Of a stretch of DNA of 64,000 nucleotides, positions 12,035 through 24,200 are shown piece after piece (the stretch's first letter is position 1; each line of letters begins with the position of its first letter). Source of the stretch: Zoroaster sp. YZ-2022 (taxonomy: Eukaryota; Echinodermata; Asteroidea; Forcipulatida; Zoroasteridae); contig CM055837.1 in the NCBI GenBank assembly GCA_029582265.1, forward strand, positions 2,775,148-2,839,147, read 5' to 3'. The notes under the pieces are model-generated. The model did no database searches, had not been told where the DNA came from, and saw only the letters and a program-made list of their open reading frames with translations. The position numbers and the translations under genes were made by a program.

Positions 12035-12779
12035 AATAAATAAATAAAAGTAAATAATTGGGACTGAATCACTTCTATTTCAGTCTATTTGAGTATTTAA
12101 AAAAAAAATTAAAATAAAATAATTTAATTTCTGTAATTAAAAACTGTGATCATTTATGTTTTATGATTACAAATAATTGAAGGACTTTAAATATTTAAGG
12201 ATTCTAAAACTTTTTTAATTGGTGTTTAGCCAAACCCCCCCCCCAAAAAAAAAACCAAAAAAAACCAAAAAAAACAAGGTGTTTGGGATCGATACCTGAA
12301 CACCTAAAACCCCCATCAAACTATTTTAGATTGCCAACTTCATATAACATTTCAATCATCACCAAAGTTAATTGCCAATGAAGCAAAAATTAGTTTGTAA
12401 AGATCGTATCTAATAATGTGCTTACGACAAGGAAATCAAATCAGTAAGCAGATTATTATCTTTCTTGGCACAATTTGTTAAATATTGTCAAGGAAAAGCT
12501 GTCCAATTACCTAAACCTATTGGGAGGACAGTCACGGACATAATAGACTAGCTACAAACATTTAGCCGACAGCATTTATAAGTCATCTATTTATGAAAAT
12601 GAAAATTAGAATACTGGTTATTAATGAAAAATAGTAGTCTGTCCATCAAAAAAACAGACAATCAACAAATATTAATACCACTTGGCCAATCAGAAGCTGT
12701 CAATCAAAATTTGACCAATCACAACTGTTGAGCAGCTGTTGTGTGTGCTGCACAGCCACGGGGGGGGGGGTCTGCCAAT

Positions 12780-12814
<35 letters not shown>

Positions 12815-13830
12815 GTATTCTTTTAAAGGAAATACAAAGAAAAAAGAAAAAAAGAAGGGAGGAGAAGTGCAAGAATTGAGCTGGCAAATATAAAACTTAA
12901 AACCACCCCATCCCCCATTGAGTGACATTCGAGATGCTCCTTTTTGGCAAACAAAATACAATCCCCCCCCCCCCCCATGCAAAATCAATGGCTATGAGCC
13001 TGGATAAAATATGCGCAGGGGGTGTGGCATTTAGATAAACCAATTGAATGACATATCTATCAACCAGTCTCAGTTGCAGCTGTCCGTTTGAAAAAATAGC
13101 TGGATGATAACACAAATTGATGAAAAAATGATACTGGAGCTTTTTATCCAACATGTCTAAAACCTCAAGTATTTAAAAATAAAAATTATATAAGTTGTAT
13201 TAAATGGCTGTGCAACCCCTCCCCCAACCCCTATCATCCTGCACACTACCCTATACATGTATTCAACAAAATGTAAGCATATTCAGAGAAGCAGTTTGGG
13301 CAATATTTCCAATGTTTCTTTAACCCAGAATATTTTCATTCAATTTCATTACAATTACCTAAGGGTGAAACCGCGTGGCATTCAATTCCAAAGGGATATC
13401 AGACATCTATGCGGAAGCATGTTGAACATGAATCATATTTTACTTGTGTCTCACAGGATGCTGAAGGAATCTCTAGGGGGCGAAAGGAGAAGGCATGTTC
13501 CCCCAAAAACTTTGAAAATGGGGGCAAAAAGGATGCTGGGGAAATCTTTTTTTAGGGGGCGGAAAGAGGGGGCACGTTCCCCAAAAGGCCGCATATATAC
13601 CCACTTCCAAGGCCAGGCATTTGCATTGAAAATGGAAAGATGGAAGTTTGTATTTTGGTGAAAATGATGAAAAAATTAATCCAGTGTTTTGTATCAACTT
13701 GAAGTAATTGACAACTATTCTATTAGTTTCAAGCATTATGTTTTGTATTGTCACCACCTGCACAACAGATAGATGTATTCTTGTCTCAAAGAAATTAATC
13801 ATACAACAATCCTCTCTACTAAAATAATAA
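10801..13830. other. 3-kb gene-free stretch with simple repeats
   Basis: It contains (TA)n at about 12009-12032, (AT)n at about 12779-12815, and poly-C/poly-G runs near 11990, 12235, 12760 and 12965. A GGGGG/CCCC-flanked repeat lies near 13475-13580. No conserved coding sequence was found; the open frames here have no family features. Confidence 0.5.
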
Positions 13831-14186
13831 TAATGTAATAATAATAATAATGTGTGGACTTATATAGCGCACGTATCCACCAACTGAGTGGTGCTCAAGG
13901 CACATTATATTATTACCCCTGCTGATAAGGCTCATAAGGCTCATAAATCATTCCTGAAACCATCTCAGCTCCCTGGGGAGTATACAGCTCAATTGCTGCC
14001 ATTACAGCGCATATAGGGCTAATCAACCAACTCTGCCCTCACAGGTACCCATTTAACCCCTGGGTGGAGAGAAGCAATTATGGTTAAGTGTTGCTCAAGG
14101 ACACAAGTGTCACGGCCGGGATTCGAACCCACATTCTGCTGCTAACACCAGAACTTGAGTCCGGTAAGCTAGACCGCTCGGCCACG
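13831..14186 (-). mobile_element. tRNA-derived SINE
   Basis: Read on the minus strand, the head GTGGCCGAGCGGTCTAGC resembles an internal A box and GGGTTCGAATCCCGGCC a B box of RNA polymerase III. A conserved body follows (CTTAACCATAATTGCTTCTC, then CTCCCCAGGGAGCTGAGATG), with an (ATT)n tail. Same family as the SINE at 15586-15944. Confidence 0.85.
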
Positions 14187-14553
14187 AATAGTGAAAATGC
14201 ATTTAGATTTGCCTCATTCCTTCCAACATGAAATTTTCATCTCATCTCATGTTGAACAATCAGTCTGGGAAAATTATTTATTATTAATAATTAATTTTAC
14301 TAAAATGATAACACATCAGACAGAATTATTTCAAAGGATGTTTGATATGATTATAAATAACTTTACACCAATTAAGTTATATGTAAAAACTCTATTCATT
14401 TATAAATGTTTTTTGAAAGTACGAATAGGAATTTTTTAATTTTTAAATTTATTTATGGAATTTACCCCTAACAAGGCTGTCAATGATCCACGCAAGGTAA
14501 GAGTCTACCGAAAGGACAATTAGAACACAGATAAACTTAGACATACAGTATTT

Positions 14554-14608
14554 AAAAATTGCACTGATTGTAGGAGGGTTTAACCCTCCTACAATCAGTG
14601 CAATTTTT
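14554..14608. repeat. Perfect 25-bp-arm palindrome at a TTAA junction
   Basis: The left arm ends TGTAGGAGGG, the right arm begins CCCTCCTACA, and the two flank TTTAA. The right half continues as a CCCTCC-ended element (to about 14678) that also ends at 48760. It appears that two termini of one TTAA-inserting family abut and share a single TTAA. Confidence 0.8.
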
Positions 14609-14981
14609 GAAACAACCCATTCAGGCCACTCCAAGCCATTAGCTGTTGCCAGTGGCCTCCTATGGTTACCCTTCTGGGCCCAATTTCATGGCACTGCTTA
14701 CTGCGGAATTCTGCGCTTACGGCGCATAGAATCACACGCTTTTTATGGCGCCGTAAGCGCACAATTCTGTGGTAAGCAGTTTTAATGGCTGCTGTTAATG
14801 TCTGAAATGTCAACGGAAGGATTTTATTATGCAGTTTTGCCACTGAGATTTCCAGCAAGGAAATATGAGGTTACTGCCTTGCCCAATAACTTAATTCACG
14901 CGTACTTCATCATTTCACATCCCCGGTTGAAGTGAACTTTAGACACATCAACAAATCCAGGTCGACATGTACTCCAGTTAA

Positions 14982-15353
14982 CCCTCCTACTTTTGGTACC
15001 TTTTTCATACAAGTTGATGCACCATTTGAAACCATTCGCTCAGTTTTGTGGTTTTGAATGGTGAAATAACTGTGTACAGTATTGATTCCCCCAAATGGTT
15101 TTGAATGGTAGGTCAGCTAATACAAAACCTTGTTTGGATCTTTCCAAATGATAGTACAGCTAATACAAAAACCTTGTTCGGATACTTCTAAGTGGTGAAT
15201 CAATGGACCCTCTATGCATTTGAATGGATTTGAATGGTAGTAAAGCTTGCTACCAACACTGTTCAAATGGTATCACCATGTGTGTACAAAACCAATGGGC
15301 ATTTTTGAAAGTGGAAATTTTGAATGGTTTCAAATGGTCTATAAGTAGGAGGG
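14982..15353. mobile_element. CCCTCCTA-ended TTAA element
   Basis: It starts TTAA-CCCTCCTACTTTTGG and ends AAGTAGGAGGG-CTAA. The interior is rich in the motif TTTGAATGG / CCATTTGAA. The copy at 25095-25385 is inverted and truncated. CCC-starting ends plus TTAA fit a piggyBac-like MITE (inference). Confidence 0.75.
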
Positions 15354-15585
15354 CTAAATTAATAAATTTCAAAGACGAACTTGTTTTTATGACCCACTCT
15401 TTTTTAACGCCATGAGTGTGAAATTAACCATACTTCTGTATGTGTGCCCCCCCCCCCCTTTCAGTCATTCTGTATCAATCTTCTGAATATTCAATGCATT
15501 AACACCAATCTTAAAAACTGACAGATTAAATTGCCCGCTTCCCTCCCAGTACTGTGAGACAAGAAAACCAACATTATTGTAAACA

Positions 15586-15944
15586 ATATGGAGTGCCATG
15601 GTCGAGCGGTTTAGTGCATCGGATTTGTGTTCTGGTGGCTGAGTCGTCAGAATGTGGGTTCGAATCCTGTCCGTGACCATGGTACTTGTGTCCTTGTGCA
15701 AGACACTTTACCATAATTGCTTCTCTCCACCCAAGAGTAAATGGGTACATGTGAGGGCAGAGTTGGTTGTTGTGTTTGATTAGCCCATATGCGCCGAAAT
15801 GGCAGCAATTGAGCTGTATACTCCCCAGGGAGCTGAGATGGTTTCAGGAATGATTTATGCACCTGATGAGCAGGGGTAATAATGTACAGCGCTCTGATAC
15901 CTTGTTTAAGAGCGCTTTAAAATGCCCAACATTATTTATTATAA
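15586..15944 (+). mobile_element. tRNA-derived SINE with 17-bp target duplication
   Basis: The element is flanked by the same 17 bases, CAACATTATTGTAAACA, at 15569-15585 and 15945-15961. The head (GTGCCATGGTCGAGCGG) and the B box (GGGTTCGAATCCTGTCC) are tRNA-like. The body ends in an ATT-rich tail. The long duplication shows insertion by LINE-type target-primed reverse transcription. Confidence 0.9.
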
Positions 15945-16412
15945 CAACATTATTGTAAACACACCTTCTAGATACTCCTTAAAGCGCACCTGTTTCAGGA
16001 GACTTACTAACAATTTTCATTCTGTGCCTCAGCAAACCTTTGATTTTGGCACTATATACTTTGATTAATTGATTGAACGTTGAGTACTCTTGCCATTCTC
16101 AAGAATCGCATCCCTCCCCCCCCCCCCCCCCAAAAAGAAAAGATTGATGAGCTCAACGGTTTGATTGATCTGAAAGTGAGGTTAACTTGGCTCAAAAACA
16201 GGTTTTAAGCGATCAGTCAAAATGAGTGAACTGTGCAATCGAAAGTTCGCAGTTTGCCCCCTTTCCTTTGTAAAATTATGCATTTTGCCTAAATAAATTC
16301 CACCAAAATAGATTGATTCATAGGTGGGGTAAAATTTGGTCACTTTCTGTGGGGAGCACTTTCATTTGCTGAAATATTTCTGCACATATGTACCACACCA
16401 CACAATTACTAA

Positions 16413-16749
16413 CCCTCCTTATAGGTTTAACAATCAAAGACACTCAAAATTTGTATGTCACTCCCAACCCATTGACTTTGTGCAGTGCACTCAAATAAAT
16501 GCAAGCACATGTGGCTATGGTAGGAGGTCAAACCAAAACCACTCGACTGTAACTTATGCAGTACATACACAGCTCTGTGTGACTCTGCATATAACTTGTA
16601 AGACATACACAAGTGTGTTTGACTTTGCCACTATCTCCAGCACTCTTATACACATGTGTGAACAATTGGCAATGCAACCAAAAATACTCAAGTGACTGTC
16701 TGTGGGTGCGGTGCTTACTGGGCCAAATTTCAGCCTGGGCATAGGAGGG
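16413..16749. mobile_element. CCCTCCT-ended TTAA-type element, second subtype
   Basis: It begins CTAA-CCCTCCTTATAGG and ends ATAGGAGGG-TTAG. Both TTAA borders carry one substitution. The interior has repeated TGTATGTC / GACATACA-like segments and no convincing coding region. Confidence 0.6.
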
Positions 16750-16773
16750 TTAGCTAATGAGCATTTATATAAG

Positions 16774-17049
16774 CATGGTGTAATTTGACAAAAGTAAAAA
16801 TTCCTGAATAATGGTTAGCAGGCCTTCCTTTGGTCTCGAGGACAAAGCCCCCTGAACCTCCTGGATGTTTAATTTTGGAGGATTTACAGACTCTCCATAT
16901 CCCCACAAACAAGAAACTAGAGGTTTGGACACAATACAGGCTACTTCTTTCTTTCCTTGGTGGCTACATGTACTTCTCTTCCTTGAATAATGATTTGAGG
17001 TAAAAAAAAATCCTGAAATCAGGAAAAATCCAGAGAAATCACAGGCCTG
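16774..17049 (+). mobile_element. CAGGGGTGTGATTTG family element, copy 2
   Basis: Diverged start CATGGTGTAATTTGAC; the end AAATCACAGGCCTG is intact. No target duplication is obvious. Confidence 0.7.
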
Positions 17050-18258
17050 TTGTTAATAACTTCAAGGCAGAGTAGCCAAGAGTAAATGTAATGGCGCGAT
17101 AACAACATCCTGCCCAGCACCCCCTTAGTAAGGGCTTGTTAGGGCATACATCCCACCCAATAATCAAATCTTTCTTTGTCTTTATCAATTGATCCTAGCT
17201 CTAATCAGGGATTGAAGTATGGGGGGCGTTGTTTTGTAAATCACAATTACAGAAAGGAAGTGTACTCATCTGAGAAACAATCAGCTGGCAGAGAATATCT
17301 TTGAGGTGAGTGGATAATGAGATATGACAGAAGTGGGCTGTGGGTTAAGCCAGAATGGATGGTATAAGAGATAAACACTACAGAATTGTGCAGATGTTCA
17401 ACAACAACAAAAAAACAAAAAAAACCTGCTTGGGAAGGGCACATTACCAAGTCTGGCTCATAATGTGTTGTGCTAACATGTTGGGCTTCCTTTTGGCCCA
17501 TTCATGCCACGTCTATGCAATGGAACAATTCTGACAAAGCCGACGTGTGTGTAAATAAAACATGTAAAAAGAAACAAATGTTCATCAAGCTTGCCAGAGA
17601 TATTGGCGTTGTATGTTAGTGATCGATTTTCCTGGTGATGCATAGCAAAATGCTACACAAACAATCATGATTTGCTCCATAAAATTCAAAGAATTGCTAT
17701 TGAAAGTTAGCATTACAAAAGCTTGAATGAGTTTAATTGCATTCTCATTGAATGAGAATTGCCTTTGAGAAGGATCTTCCTAGGTTCAGAATGCAGAATG
17801 TTCAATAAGGGGGTGCAAGTGTAACCAATTTGATCCCCTGGGATCCACTAATGATAGGGGGGGTATTTTAGTCATCAATATGGCCCCCTGGACTTCCCTG
17901 GATGAGCCAATGCACAGACCTGGAAGTTTTTCCCTACAATTAATGCATTAGATCAAACTAAGTCTGTGTCCAAATAAGGCGTTTTTTTTCTTCGGATACA
18001 TCATTTCGGATACGGCCTAATTAGTCAGTTGCCGTGCCAAAATCACCATGTTCAGATCTTACATCTTCAAAACCGAACCGATGTTGACCATAGTGACATA
18101 ATTTCCAAAATTAATAGCTGTTATCCGATGACAGAAATTCTTTATTGAATGCATTTTGGAAATAAACAGAAACTTTTACAGGTTGGTTTTTTTATTTTGA
18201 TTCTTATAAAGTATTGATGCATTTATCAAACATTTTACCATATAAGTGTAAACTGGGT
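17050..18258. other. Intergenic stretch, no gene seen
   Basis: Mostly unique AT-rich sequence; no recognisable gene or complete element. Confidence 0.5.
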
Positions 18259-18433
18259 TTAAAGGGATAATATCGTCATGATCAACAGGGCAATGGAATC
18301 GAAGTGCTCATTGTAGATTAACTCTGTACAAATGAACCAGTAATTTTCAGTCACTGTGTTCATCTTAAATTAGGACACTGATTCCATGCCCTGTTGAAAG
18401 TCTGCTCTGGTCATAACGACACTGTCCCTTTAA
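18259..18433. mobile_element. TTAA fold-back MITE, copy 5 (internally deleted)
   Basis: Both TTAA ends and subterminal GGCAATGGAATC / GATTCCATGCCCTG are present, but the middle is about 45 bp shorter than in other copies. Confidence 0.8.
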
Positions 18434-18641
18434 CAATTAAATTGTCTTTCTCCTTTCTAAAAACAATCCCCCTGAAAATGTATACTTAAGGTGGCTTGTG
18501 TGATTTACGTTGACCTTTGAACTCCTGACCCACCAACAAGAAGCATTCCACCACCCCTTGGTGACAATTTCTCGTTAATCTCACAATAAAAAAGCAAATA
18601 AGCTGGCTAGTTAGTACTTCCCACATTCCCATAACAAGTCT

Positions 18642-19162
18642 TTAAAGGGACACTATCGTCACGATCAACAGGGCATGGAATCTGAGTGCCAGCGGCATAG
18701 CCACGGGAGGGCCTGGGGAGGCACATCCACCCCCACAAATTTCCAGTGCCCCCCCAGGTGCCCCCAAAAAAAGAAAAGAAAAAGAAAAGGGAAAAAACCC
18801 ATACCCTGGGGCCCCCCACTGAAAAGCAGTGCCCCCTGTGCCCCCCCCCCCCCCCCACTGAAAAAGTCCTGGCTACGCCGCTGCTGAGTGCCAGTTTTAG
18901 ATTAACTCAGTGAATGAAAATAATACCCCACATGCTAGGGTTATATTAGCTGCATAAATAAGCTAGTAGGTTTTCAGTCACTGTTTTCTTATTGGTTCGG
19001 TTTGCCATGTGTTTATCTGATTATGGTTCAGGGAGAACCAATATCAGGCAACTCGTTTCTCAACAATTGCTAAGTGGTTCAGGAAGAACTGTGTTCAACT
19101 AGGACACTGATTCCATGCCCTGTTGAAAGTCTGCTCTGATCGTGACGATACTGTCCCTTTAA
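18642..19162. mobile_element. TTAA fold-back MITE, copy 6, interrupted by insertions
   Basis: The MITE ends are at TTAA 18642-18645 and TTAA 19159-19162. A 194-bp hAT-like element occupies 18690-18883. A second foreign stretch of about 100 bp (about 18985-19095, with GGTTCAGGGAGAACC as a small inverted repeat) interrupts the right arm. Confidence 0.85.
18690..18883. mobile_element. hAT-like MITE nested in a TTAA MITE, perfect 8-bp target duplication
   Basis: Terminal repeats CAGCGGCATAGCCA (left) and the inverse of CAGCGGCGTAGCCA (right) are flanked by the identical 8-mer CTGAGTGC at 18682-18689 and 18884-18891. Removing the element and one 8-mer restores the MITE sequence. An 8-bp duplication with CAG-type ends is characteristic of hAT transposons. 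The interior is poly-C and purine rich and non-coding. Confidence 0.92.
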
Positions 19163-21295
19163 TGTCTCAGGTTTTACCCGTGTGGAAACTTCCCATTACT
19201 CCTTAATTGCAGCCATAGATCAATAGACAACTGACTCAGGAAATTCAGTCCTCGGCAGAACGTGAAAGAGAACCACCCGCATTTAGTACAATTTAGCAGG
19301 CACTTCCCAAGTACCCATGACAAAAACCACGGGTGTAAGACACCGGGTACCGCAACTGGTAATTTAATGTAATTTCCTTTCACATTGCACACACATGCAG
19401 AGAGATTGGATTATGGGTATGGATAATTGGAATTTTCTGTTAATACATGGATCCCAAGCTCAGATCCCCGGCTGACCACATCAGGGTGGGTGAGTCGAGT
19501 GCGCACAATCAACAAACTCTTCAATCAAGTGTAGGAAGAAGGAAGACAATCTTTTCCTAATTATATCACCGTGTTCGTGTGAAGAATGATCACTTTGCGT
19601 GTTGCAAGAATGGACTTGACATTGAGTACTTTTTCATGAGTACAAGTACAGAAAAATTATGAGTACGAGTATGAGTACGAGTATGAGTACGAGTACTCCA
19701 ACTCTATAGTTGTAGTCGAGTACTTTTTCATGAGTACCTGAATTAGTACAGAAAAATGTACTTGAGTATGAGTACTCCATCTCCGGTAAAGAAAGATTTG
19801 TAATAGTTACGACTGAACAAGTTGTTTCTATAAAATGCATTGTTTGGCAGGGATGGGGGGTGGGGTGTTGACCAAGCCCCCGCCCCCAACACTTTTTTGA
19901 TCATTCATGCCAAATCACCCTACATTTTTAATGCATGCCTCCTCGAGTTTTGCCATCCCGGATATCGCCCCTGATAGGACACTACTATGAACACTATGCT
20001 CTCAGTGCCAGTAGTACAATTACCTTGATAAATTATCATTCCATGCAAACTTTAGGAAAACATTTAAGGAAACTAACTCTGTTTATTCCATCTGTGTCCT
20101 TGTAGTCATTATTAAATCTTATCAATTAATATATATTTAGACTAACTCAGTTGTAAATTCGCTTCTTTTAGAAACTTACAAGTTCCACTTTTGAAGTGGA
20201 TTTACATATGGGCATTGCGGGAAGGCCTAGTAATTATTTCTCAGGGTTTTAACCCAGAGTGTGACCAGAGTTCAGTATACCTGATGTGAACCAATGTGTA
20301 CTATTCTGTGTTCACACTAGCTTTAATAACACCGACCTGGACAGACATCATAAAACTAGGCAAGACTCAAATTGGTTATTACTGAGTGGAAAGTTTCCTG
20401 GGATGTTTGTATTCTACCTAAACTTTCTCTCAGAAAAATTCAATGCGAAAAACAGATTCAGACGATTCCTTCCCTCGGGCAAATCTGCCAATTTAAACCC
20501 TTTCTTTTCCTTACAACCTGTCACAATGTTTCTCATGTAATTGAAATTTATTTCACTCAAGTTCTAGCCTGGCTTATTTCCGCAGCTAAATTTCCATTTT
20601 TAACAATGTTTTTCCTCTCTAGTCTTTAGCGTTAGGATTTAGCGTTAGGACTTTGCTTAACACAAGAAAGAGAACCTTTTGGGAACTCCAAGGTCTTTTC
20701 CTTTATAGCTGAAATTAATTTTTGAATCTCCTCTTTCCAAAGTACAGATTTAAGGCTGGGTCATAAATCATGCAATGTGAACTGTGAAGTTAAAACTAAG
20801 ATTCATACAAATGATTCACAGATGTTTAACACATTTGCGATGAATTTATGATATGAAAATTTGTTTTGCATTTGTGTTCATGTGAAGTATGGACCCGCCT
20901 TTAAGCTTTCAGAAATACCAAGAATATGGACTCATTCAGCTCTGACTTTGCATTACACAACTTTTTGAATATAACACAAGATAATGTAAGTCACAGATAA
21001 ATAAATAAATACATAAGATAAACAGTAAAATAATAAATTAATAAACGAGTTGCCTACTTGAACAATATTTAACGCTACACAGCATCATTCTCTGAACAAT
21101 TAATAACATAATCCATGACTCCAAGTTCTGGATGAAATATTGAAATACTTCAAAAATGTTTGGAACAGTTCTTTTACTCTTTACATACAAAATTGGTTTC
21201 AGATCATTTCCCCTTTGTCTATTTGTTTGTTGTGATGGGAGGGGAAGACTCAGTTGTTTTTAAAAAAAATTTTGGGGGGGAGGTAGGGGCTAATT
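19163..21295. other. Region downstream of DGCR6 without a recognisable gene
   Basis: Holds an AGTAC-type minisatellite (19629-19760) and otherwise unique AT-rich sequence. The DGCR6 3' untranslated region should lie at the right edge. Confidence 0.45.
19629..19760. repeat. GAGTAC-type minisatellite
   Basis: Iterations of GAGTACGAGTATGAGTAC interspersed with CAGAAAAATGTACTT-like spacers. A related array lies at 24573-24716. Confidence 0.8.
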
Positions 21296-24200
21296 TTACG
21301 TATAGCCAGTTGGTATTTGGTTGAAATTCGTCTTACTCAATTTCCGAATGATGTCCAGAATGTACATCTGTAGTCGTACCTCCTCTGGTTTTGACGTTCT
21401 GAAGAATCCTGCCACGCCGGCTTTCTCCAGGGTCATCTGCTGTTCTGCAACGCGGTGGTCTATCTCAAGCACGATCCGCTCATCCATCTGTTTGATTTCA
21501 TTCTGAATGCGCTTCTCCTGTGCCTGTTGAAATGTATGTTTAAAAGGAAGGTACAACAATGATTATTACAAGATTATCAAATTAAAGAATTACAATCTAA
21601 AAACTTGATTGGAGTAATGTTGGTGAGAAATCATGAGAAATTATTTTGATAAAACTGGAATTGTTATGTTAAATTCTTTTGTAAAGCATTACATGGGCAA
21701 TATTGTTACTATCAACAGAGAATGGGATTGGAGTGCTAGTGTGAGATTAACTCGGTGACTGAAAATAATAACCCACATGACGAGGTCATATGAGCATTGT
21801 TGATGCATAAATGAGTCAGTAATTTTCAGTCACTGTGTTCATCTTAAACTAGGACACTGATTCCATGCCCTGTTGAAAGTCTGCCCTGATCGTGACGACA
21901 GTGTCCCTTTAAAACATTAAAAAAAAGGTTTTTCTTCCTTTTCTCAAAAAGTTCAGCACCTATTGTGATAATTTTTTCAAAAGTAATTTTCAAGGATTGA
22001 GAGGGCTTGGCCACTTCGGCTTTGACTGCCTCAAAATTTCAAGGCCAACCAAAGGGGGCATTACGGCCAAATGGGAGGGGCACCAAAGCAATGGCTGCGG
22101 TGGCTGCGGTCAAGATCGAGGCCTGAATTTTTATGAATTTTTTTCTTTAAAGGCACCTGGCACTGGTATTTTGTCCAAATGTAGCTTTTGTCATAAATAT
22201 ATACATTTTTATGAGTGGAATGTGAATAAACAAGTAACTAAGGTTACAGAAATAGTGGTTTTATTGTATTTACGACTTTAGAATAGGCCACCCCTTTACA
22301 TTGACACATGGTGGCGCTGTTCGTGACGTCATTCGAGGCGGGGATATTTGAAGAGAAAATGTGTAGTCTGGCCCCATACATTACGTCTGGGTACCTGATC
22401 GGTACGATGCGTCACCGAATCCGAGTAACCGAATCCGAGAGTACGACAATGAGAAACCTCAATCAAGCCTCAAACCATTTCCATATTTTAAATGAATAAA
22501 AAAGCAATATGAAGAATTATATATATGACTACTGTACTACTACTAGTCATGCTAGTGCAAAGAAAGCGAATCAATTAATTATGTAATTAATCTCTGACAA
22601 ACCTGACAGAATGACACATTGGTCATTGCACTATAGTCTATATACACAACTGTCAAGTCTGTCATGAACTGCCAGCACACATACTTACAAAATGTATGCC
22701 TAACCTGTAACCTAGTTTCAGATGAAACGACAACGTAAAACAAGGCCCAAGGGGAAGCATGCAAGTTTTCACGATATAGGTGCAGCAATGCCGCTAGTGC
22801 TACGAAAACTGCATAGCGTCACTGCATAGCGCTGAACGACGCCGGACAGGACCACTTTGCCCTCGTTATCCTGACTTTCGCTGCCCATAACCGCCTATAT
22901 TTGGGATCAGCTGGAAACAGATGCAGGCTGACCCCATCTTTAGTTGTTTTGTTGCATCCAGCAGCAATACACCTGGTCGGCATTGCTGGGAAAATGCCGG
23001 AAAAATGCCTTTTTTTATAACAAACCAAACCACACGTGTGTAAACACAGGCAATTCTCGAGGCGCCGAGGGGGTCGATGTTCCATCAGCGGCGAATCCTT
23101 CCTCGAATGACGTCACAAAAAGGGATGGGCGGAGTCACCCTCCAAACAACTTCATATTGTTTTTAAACATATAAATCCTGACAAATAATCACTCAAACAA
23201 TTTGTTTATTGTTAATACACATATACTTTATTGTTTAAATCAATAAAAAACCTATTGCCAGGTGCCTTTAAAAAACTAGAGCATTAAAATGTACGAAGGT
23301 AAACAAATACCAATGTTGTACCTTTCCTTTAAAGGCCAAGTACACTTCGGGTAAAAATTTTAATTGCGATTCAAAATTTATGATGATCAAGAAATGTAAT
23401 TCAACAGTCAATTTGTGATGGTTTCAAGCTGAATTGATATACTAGGTTTTGAGAAAAGAGTGGGAATAACTAATTTATAATTTGTCTATAGAGGGCAGTA
23501 TTCAAGCAGTGTTATATCATTACCTGTTTCTCTTTGTCGTTGGTGTTAGTCACAAGCTTCAGATTGTGGGGTGTGCTTTGGCAACTCTGTAAGGCCTCTT
23601 TGTGCTTTTTGGTCAACTCCTGTTTCATACCTGCAAAACATAAACAAACTGAATATCACAAATGCTTAATCATTCATTATCCACGTTTCCAATGGTTACT
23701 GTAAATGGTAGGGCTGTGCGTTTTCGGTTATTTTGGGAACCAGATACCCAAAATTTGAAATCTTTGGATACCCGGGTACCCGTAATTTATTTTTTTAAAA
23801 CCACATAAATGCTCCTGAATGTATAAAAAACAATATGAACACAAGTTTCAAGCAAAAGTATGTGAATGGTTGTCGGCAAATGTTACTTCTAAAGTTTTCT
23901 TCATTTTGTTAGCAAAAAAAATCAGACACTTCCATTATTCTGTGTGGCTTTAAATGTTCAGTCAGAATTTTAAAAAGTCGTTTACGGGTAATTGGAACCA
24001 TAAAATGGAACCGGGTAATGACATTTTCGGTCGGGTATCCAGGTATCCGGATACCCGGCACAGGCTTAGTAAATGGGGAGTTTTGTGTTGTGGCCTAGCG
24101 ATCTAGTGTATCGGACTCAAGTTCTGTTGTTGTCAGAATGTGGGTTTGAATCCCGGCCTGGCTGGTTGTAGCGCTTGTGTCCTTGAACAAGACACTTAAC

